From an uncultured Angelakisella sp. (GTDB lineage: Bacteria > Bacillota > Clostridia > Oscillospirales > Ruminococcaceae), in NCBI GenBank assembly GCA_910585535.1, contig CAJUFK010000004.1:1-64000 (forward strand): DNA of 64,000 nt. Reading direction: 5' to 3'. This document shows, piece after piece, positions 60,162 through 64,000 of the stretch. Both the position numbers and the translations under genes were made by a program. Positions within the stretch are counted from its first letter, which is position 1. Each line of letters starts with the position of its first letter. The notes under the pieces are model-generated. The model made no database searches, had not been told where the DNA came from, and saw nothing but the letters and a program-made list of their open reading frames with translations.

Positions 60162-60633
60162 CAGTGCGGCCTTCGGGCTGGTACTGCCGCAGGGCTACCC
60201 CTGCCAGCTGGAACATCCGCTTGGAGGCCACCACCGCGTCGCTTTCTGCGTATTTGTCCGAAAGGTAGACCACTTCCTTGATGCCGCACTGGATGATGGC
60301 CTTGGCGCACTCGTTGCAGGGGAAAAGGGTGGCGTAGAGCCTGGCGCCCTTCAGCGAACCGCCATCGTTGTTGAGGATGGCGTTTAGCTCTGCGTGGCAG
60401 ACAAAGGCGTACTTGCTCTCCAGAAAGCCCCCTTCCCGGGACCAGGGCATCTCGTCGTCCTGGCAGCCGGTGGGCATCCCGTTGTATCCCACCGAGAGGA
60501 TGCGGTTGTCCCCGTTGACGATGCAGGCCCCCACCTGACTGCCGGGGTCCTTGCTCCGCTGGGCGGCCAGAAGGGCCACCCCCATAAAGTATTGATCCCA
60601 GTTTAAGTACCCCTGGCGCTTTTGTGTTGTCAT
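60145..60633 (-). CDS. dCMP deaminase
   Basis: A 162-residue zinc deaminase of the dCMP/cytidine family. FVCHAELNAI gives the zinc His and catalytic Glu, and LFPCNECAKAI the two zinc Cys. Converts dCMP to dUMP for thymidylate synthesis. ATG 60633 has AAGGAGG nine bases ahead. Last gene of a minus-strand run from DUF4272 to here. Confidence 0.88.
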   Translation of the reverse strand: MTTQKRQGYLNWDQYFMGVALLAAQRSKDPGSQVGACIVNGDNRILSVGYNGMPTGCQDDEMPWSREGGFLESKYAFVCHAELNAILNNDGGSLKGARLYATLFPCNECAKAIIQCGIKEVVYLSDKYAESDAVVASKRMFQLAGVALRQYQPEGRTVTLEL

Positions 60634-60697
60634 CGACAGAATCCTCCTTCTAAGGGACTTTTTGGGGAGATCCATCCCCGAAAGGTCCTCTGTTTTT

Positions 60698-61255
60698 TTA
60701 TTCCTCCGGATGGGGGAAGATACCCCGCTTCGCCGCCATCAGAAGCACCCCCACCTGGGTTTTGGCGTCGGGGAGTTCCCCGGACAGAACCATCCCCACC
60801 GCTTCCTCCAAGGGGACGGGAACCACGTCCAGAAACTCGTCCCGGTCCAGATGCTGGCCGCCGGAGGCGGAGAGACCATGGGCCTCGTAGACATAGATAT
60901 GCTCGGTGCAGTAGGCGGGGGTGGGGATGATCTCGGTAAGCTTAGTGAGATACCCGGCGGTGCAGCCGGTTTCCTCGGTAAGCTCCCGGGCGGCGGCCTC
61001 CATGGGGTCCTCCCCGGGCTCCAGCTTGCCGGCGGGAAGCTCCAGCAGTTCCCGCCCGGCGGCGAAGCGGTATTGGCGCACCAGAAGGATGCGCCCCTTG
61101 TCATCCACGGCAGCGACACAGGAGCCCCCATGGTGGTTTACCACGTCCCGGCGGCTCTCCCCGCCGTCCTCCAGCTGGACCCGGTGGGCGGTCAGGGTGA
61201 AGATCTTCCCCTGGTAGAGTTGGGTTTTTTCCAGTTCCTTTTCAAAATGGGCCAT
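60698..61255 (-). CDS. NUDIX hydrolase, ADP-ribose pyrophosphatase-like
   Basis: A 185-residue NUDIX enzyme. The NUDIX box is GKLEPGEDPMEAAARELTEETGC with the usual REL-x-EE metal ligands (about 90-112). Upstream QYRFAAGRELLELPAG is typical of ADP-ribose pyrophosphatases. AGGAGGAA precedes the ATG. Overlaps the ruvX end by 14 bases. Confidence 0.88.
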   Translation of the reverse strand: MAHFEKELEKTQLYQGKIFTLTAHRVQLEDGGESRRDVVNHHGGSCVAAVDDKGRILLVRQYRFAAGRELLELPAGKLEPGEDPMEAAARELTEETGCTAGYLTKLTEIIPTPAYCTEHIYVYEAHGLSASGGQHLDRDEFLDVVPVPLEEAVGMVLSGELPDAKTQVGVLLMAAKRGIFPHPEE

Positions 61256-61688
61256 TTTCGGCTTCCTCCTCGGGATGATTTTTCCGCCAGGCCAGGTAGC
61301 TTTCCAGGATGATGGCGGCGGAAAGGGGGTCCAGGGCGGCCTTGCGCTTCTTCCCCCGGGTGTCGGTGGCGTTAAGATACCGGGCGGCGGTAATGGTGGT
61401 GCCCCGTTCATCCCAAAGGACCACGGGGAGCCCACTTTTTTCCCGGAGGAGGCCGGCGAAGTCCCGGCAGGTCTGGGCCCGGTCTCCGGCGGATCCGTCC
61501 ATGTTCAGGGGATGCCCGATAACGATGCGCTCTGCGCGGTGTTCCCGGGCGGTCTGGACGATTTGGCCGGCCAGCTTTTCTGGGTCCCGCTGCCGGATGG
61601 TGCCAAGGGGAGAGGCCAGGCATTCCCCAGGGTCACAGATGGCGAGACCGGTACGTGCCTCGCCGTGATCCACGGCCAAGATCCTCAT
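61242..61688 (-). CDS. ruvX: Holliday junction resolvase RuvX (YqgF)
   Basis: A 148-residue RuvX/YqgF protein with the RNase H-like fold. ILAVDHGEARTGLA holds the first acidic residue, IVIGHPLNMDG the second strand, and WDERGTTITAARYL the last; basic GKKRKAALD follows. Acts on recombination intermediates and in 16S rRNA maturation. ATG 61688 overlaps the GNAT stop by four bases. Confidence 0.92.
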   Translation of the reverse strand: MRILAVDHGEARTGLAICDPGECLASPLGTIRQRDPEKLAGQIVQTAREHRAERIVIGHPLNMDGSAGDRAQTCRDFAGLLREKSGLPVVLWDERGTTITAARYLNATDTRGKKRKAALDPLSAAIILESYLAWRKNHPEEEAENGPF

Positions 61689-62182
61689 AGGCGCCACCAC
61701 AGGGTCTCCTCATGGCGGTACTTCTGGAAGCCCAGCCGCTCCAGGATCCGCTGGGAGGGATAGCTGACCAGATCGGTCTCGGCGGTGATATGGGCCACAC
61801 CCGGCTGGGAGAGAGCCCAGCGGCAGATGGCCTCCACCGCCTCGGTCATGTACCCCTGGCGGCGGTAGGCGGTTCCCATGGCGTAGCTGATCTCCACCTC
61901 CCCCCGGCTGTCCGGGGGCCCCTGGAAGCCGGCGGAACCGATGATGGTCCGGTCCTCCTTGTGGACCAGCATCCAGGGGGTGCAGTAGGGCTGGCGGCAG
62001 GGATCCCCTTCCGCCTGGGCCAGGAGCCGCCGGAGGGCTTCCAGTGGACGTTCCTCCAGGGGGATTCCGCGATAGCTGTATCCCAGCTCCCGCTCCAGGG
62101 CGGGAAGATCCTCCACCCAAAGGCGGACCTGTTCCGGGGTGAGGGGGAAGATGCGAAGGCGCAAAGTATCAATGGACGGCAT
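61685..62182 (-). CDS. GNAT-family acetyltransferase
   Basis: A 165-residue N-acetyltransferase like the RimJ/RimL group (Acetyltransf_3). AMGTAYRRQGYMTEAVEAICRW is the acetyl-CoA loop; ITAETDLVSYPSQRILERLGF is the last core motif. Substrate unknown; could be a ribosomal protein, an antibiotic or a metabolite. Confidence 0.88.
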   Translation of the reverse strand: MPSIDTLRLRIFPLTPEQVRLWVEDLPALERELGYSYRGIPLEERPLEALRRLLAQAEGDPCRQPYCTPWMLVHKEDRTIIGSAGFQGPPDSRGEVEISYAMGTAYRRQGYMTEAVEAICRWALSQPGVAHITAETDLVSYPSQRILERLGFQKYRHEETLWWRL

Positions 62183-62194
62183 TCTCTCTCCTCC

Positions 62195-62998
62195 TTACAA
62201 AAAAACGATGGTGTCGTTCAGCTTCTCCAGCAGGGCCAGAACGCTGTAGGCTGCCAAGGTGGAGGAACGCTGATTTTCCCCCGCCTTAGGCTCCACCTGG
62301 ATCACCGCCCGGCCAAAATCCCCTTCCAGGCGGATGGTGTGCCGCGGGGCGGAAAGTTCCGGACAGCTCGCCACTGTTACCTGGGTCTCCCCGGGGCCGT
62401 TGGTGGCCAGGGCGGTGGCGACAGCGACGTTGACATTCTTGGGGAACCGGGCGATGGCCTCCCGGGCGGAGCCGGAAAAGAGGGGTTCCTCCCGATCCTC
62501 CGGCAGGGGATAGGAAACCGCCTCCTGAAGGGAGCGGGGGGGCTTATCGTTGGCGATGGCGGCCTGCAGTCTTCCGTGGAGGCTGGCGGCCCGCATCAGG
62601 TCAAAGCCCCCGATGGCCCCGGAGGGCAGGTAGACCCGGACCCCGTTCTCCTGGGCAGTCCGGCGGACCTCCCGGAGAAAGTCCTCGTCGGCAAAGGCCC
62701 CGATGGACAGGGGGATAAGGTCGGCCCCCGCCTGGAGAATGGAGAGGGCGGCGGACTTCAAAGCGCCGCCTCCTGCCGCTTCCACCAGGTGATCCGGCCT
62801 TTGGAGCAAAAGCTCATCCAGATTGGCGCAAAAGGCGCCGCCGGTTTCTGCCGAAAGGGCCTGCGCCAGAGAGGCGTTGGCGTCGGTGACCCCCGCCAGC
62901 CGGTACCCAGGGACCAGCCCGTTGGCGATGCCCCGGGCCACAATCTGCCCCAGCAGCCCGCAGCCAAAAATTCCTACTGTCCTGTTCCTCTTTTCCAT
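62195..62998 (-). CDS. L-aspartate dehydrogenase-like protein
   Basis: A 267-residue dehydrogenase (DUF108/NadX family). GIFGCGLLGQIVA is the NAD(P) loop, LVEAAGGGAL and LPSGAIGGFD the catalytic region, and NVNVAVATALA with the later VASCPELS the dimer part. NadX makes iminoaspartate for NAD synthesis, but no nadA or nadC is adjacent. GGAGAGAG-type ribosome site not seen clearly; the ATG at 62998 gives a normal N-terminus. Confidence 0.8.
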   Translation of the reverse strand: MEKRNRTVGIFGCGLLGQIVARGIANGLVPGYRLAGVTDANASLAQALSAETGGAFCANLDELLLQRPDHLVEAAGGGALKSAALSILQAGADLIPLSIGAFADEDFLREVRRTAQENGVRVYLPSGAIGGFDLMRAASLHGRLQAAIANDKPPRSLQEAVSYPLPEDREEPLFSGSAREAIARFPKNVNVAVATALATNGPGETQVTVASCPELSAPRHTIRLEGDFGRAVIQVEPKAGENQRSSTLAAYSVLALLEKLNDTIVFL

Positions 62999-63009
62999 GG
63001 TGTCCCCCC

Positions 63010-63699
63010 TTATGTGTCGATGGATATGTTGTCCCAGTCGTCGCCGCCGTAGCCGATGAGCCAGTTAAGGGCGATGTGCCGCTCCAGGGCCACATCGGCG
63101 TCGATGCCGGCGGGGGCGGCTTTTCCGTTGATCCGGGCGTCCTCGGCGGCCCAGCGGATGCGGTAGATGAGATCGGCTTCGTCCAGGATCTCCCCGTCGG
63201 GACGCCTGCGGCTCCAGGCGGCAAATTTTTTGTAGGAGCTGGGCTGGACATTGGGGAAAAACTCCTCCAGGTCCCCCTGGAACTGTCCCCTGGGAATATC
63301 CAGGCTGGGGATCCGTCCCAGGGCCCAGGCCAGGACCACAAAGGCCTCCATCCGCCAGGTGGCGGCCTGAATGATCTGGGTCGCGGCCTCCCCGGAGAAG
63401 AGCTTTCGCTCCCTTTGGGACAGTTCCTCCCAAAGCCCCCAGCTTTGGAGGATCCCGGTAAAGTGACCGGCCACCTCCCGCTGATGCTCTTCCCCAACCT
63501 CTACAATGTTCCAGGAGCAGACGGCGGTGAGAAAGACACAGCCCGCCCGCCTGGCGATCTCCTCCTGGGAGCGGATCCTGGCTGCCCCCTCCGGCTCGAT
63601 CAGGGGAAGGTGCTGGATAAAGGGGATTCCCTCCCGCGTTAGGATCTCGATGCTCCGGGCCCTCCGGGCCTCGGCCATCGCCTGCTGTTCTTGGGTCAT
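63010..63699 (-). CDS. DUF4272 protein
   Basis: A 229-residue protein of the DUF4272 family. The typical N-terminus ARRARSIEILTREGIPFI is followed by WRMEAFVVLAWALGRI and RIRWAAEDARING. ATG 63699 has CAAGGAGG upstream. Family function is unknown. Confidence 0.82.
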   Translation of the reverse strand: MTQEQQAMAEARRARSIEILTREGIPFIQHLPLIEPEGAARIRSQEEIARRAGCVFLTAVCSWNIVEVGEEHQREVAGHFTGILQSWGLWEELSQRERKLFSGEAATQIIQAATWRMEAFVVLAWALGRIPSLDIPRGQFQGDLEEFFPNVQPSSYKKFAAWSRRRPDGEILDEADLIYRIRWAAEDARINGKAAPAGIDADVALERHIALNWLIGYGGDDWDNISIDT

Positions 63700-63719
63700 G
63701 GTGTTTTCCTCCTTGTTGG

Positions 63720-64000
63720 TCATTCCTGAAAAAAGGACAGCTGCTGGCTGCCATATCCCGCCCGGCTGGCGGCGATGATGTCCTCCATCCGGTATAAGAG
63801 CCCCAGCCGGTCGCATTCCCGGGCAAAGAGGCCCCACCGCTTTTTTTCGCTGGGGATGGCGCACCAGTAGCGGTCCCCGTAGGTCCGCCGGTACCGGTCC
63901 GCCAGGCCGGGAAACCGTTCCTCCAGCTTTTGGTAATAGTGGTCCCGCTGGTTCATCCGAAGGGTCATCCCCAGGCTGCTGTACAGGAACCGGGCCCCGG
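63720..64000 (-). CDS. Radical SAM protein C-terminus (spore photoproduct lyase-like), partial
   Basis: The last ~93 codons of a gene running off the window. LYSSLGMTLRMNQRDHYY, ERFPGLADRYRRTYGDRYWC and ARECDRLGLLYRMEDI match the C-terminal end of Rv2578c/SPL-family radical SAM proteins. The frame stays open to the window end, so the in-frame ATG at 63968 is not the true start. The catalytic cysteines are outside the window. Confidence 0.72.
   Translation of the reverse strand, partial: GARFLYSSLGMTLRMNQRDHYYQKLEERFPGLADRYRRTYGDRYWCAIPSEKKRWGLFARECDRLGLLYRMEDIIAASRAGYGSQQLSFFQE

Noticed and set aside
60650..60705. Hairpin with T-run as a terminator of the NUDIX gene
   Set aside because: The T-run is on the plus strand where no gene ends; it has the wrong polarity for the minus-strand gene.

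Overview
The window looks like chromosomal DNA of a GC-rich gut Firmicute (class Clostridia, probably Oscillospiraceae; the family is inferred from gene content and style, not from a marker gene). Supporting signs are strong AGGAGG-type ribosome binding sites, frequent TTG and GTG starts, spoVG, a DnaD plus DnaI-type helicase-loader pair, the rpsF-ssb-rpsR operon, and sigma-A promoters with 17-bp spacers.

Layout. (1) 1-2880: the end of an ABC importer operon (two permeases, a PotA-type ATPase) followed by a TIM-barrel sugar isomerase/epimerase; the first permease seems frameshifted. (2) 3193-10314: a LysR regulator, a three-part TRAP transporter, a fused serine-dehydratase-like enzyme, RidA and an EutH-like membrane protein. 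This reads as an uptake and deamination island for a serine-like compound. (3) 10643-31673: a surface-polysaccharide locus. It starts with an intact tyrosine recombinase and a recombinase paralogue that has lost its catalytic residues. It continues with a Wzm/Wzt-type exporter, a DUF4422 protein, a GT2 enzyme, three tandem GlfT2-like galactofuranosyltransferases, a CDP-6-deoxyhexose cassette (rfbF, rfbG, reductase, 3,5-epimerase), an O-acyltransferase, two dissimilar UDP-galactopyranose mutases, an acyl-carrier-protein remnant, a priming glycosylphosphotransferase and a GT4 enzyme. Together these predict a galactofuranose-rich, acylated glycan carrying a 6-deoxyhexose, polymerised inside the cell and exported by an ABC transporter. 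Part of the locus is clearly AT-richer than its flanks. (4) 31823-41121: a decayed mobile island with a DUF6076 two-gene unit, a RepA-like ATPase, two DUF4143 ATPases, a wrecked DUF1016 nuclease gene and a large serine recombinase. One ATPase gene lies between two copies of the recombinase promoter/leader. (5) 41182-64000: mostly housekeeping genes: a processive GT2, NYN-LOTUS protein, TVP38-type membrane protein, spoVG, 5-formyl-THF cyclo-ligase, GtrA, a secreted repeat protein, an IS3 remnant, rpsR-ssb-rpsF, galU, a zinc-finger DUF2628 protein, prfB, dnaI, dnaD, a TSCPD protein, paired DUF606 transporters, dCMP deaminase, NUDIX, ruvX, GNAT, an aspartate-dehydrogenase-like gene, DUF4272, and a radical SAM gene cut by the window edge.

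The strongest candidates for something not well described are the polysaccharide locus (three GlfT2 paralogues, two mutases, and an active plus an inactive recombinase at its 5' end) and the TRAP/dehydratase/RidA/EutH island. No tRNA, rRNA or CRISPR array was seen.
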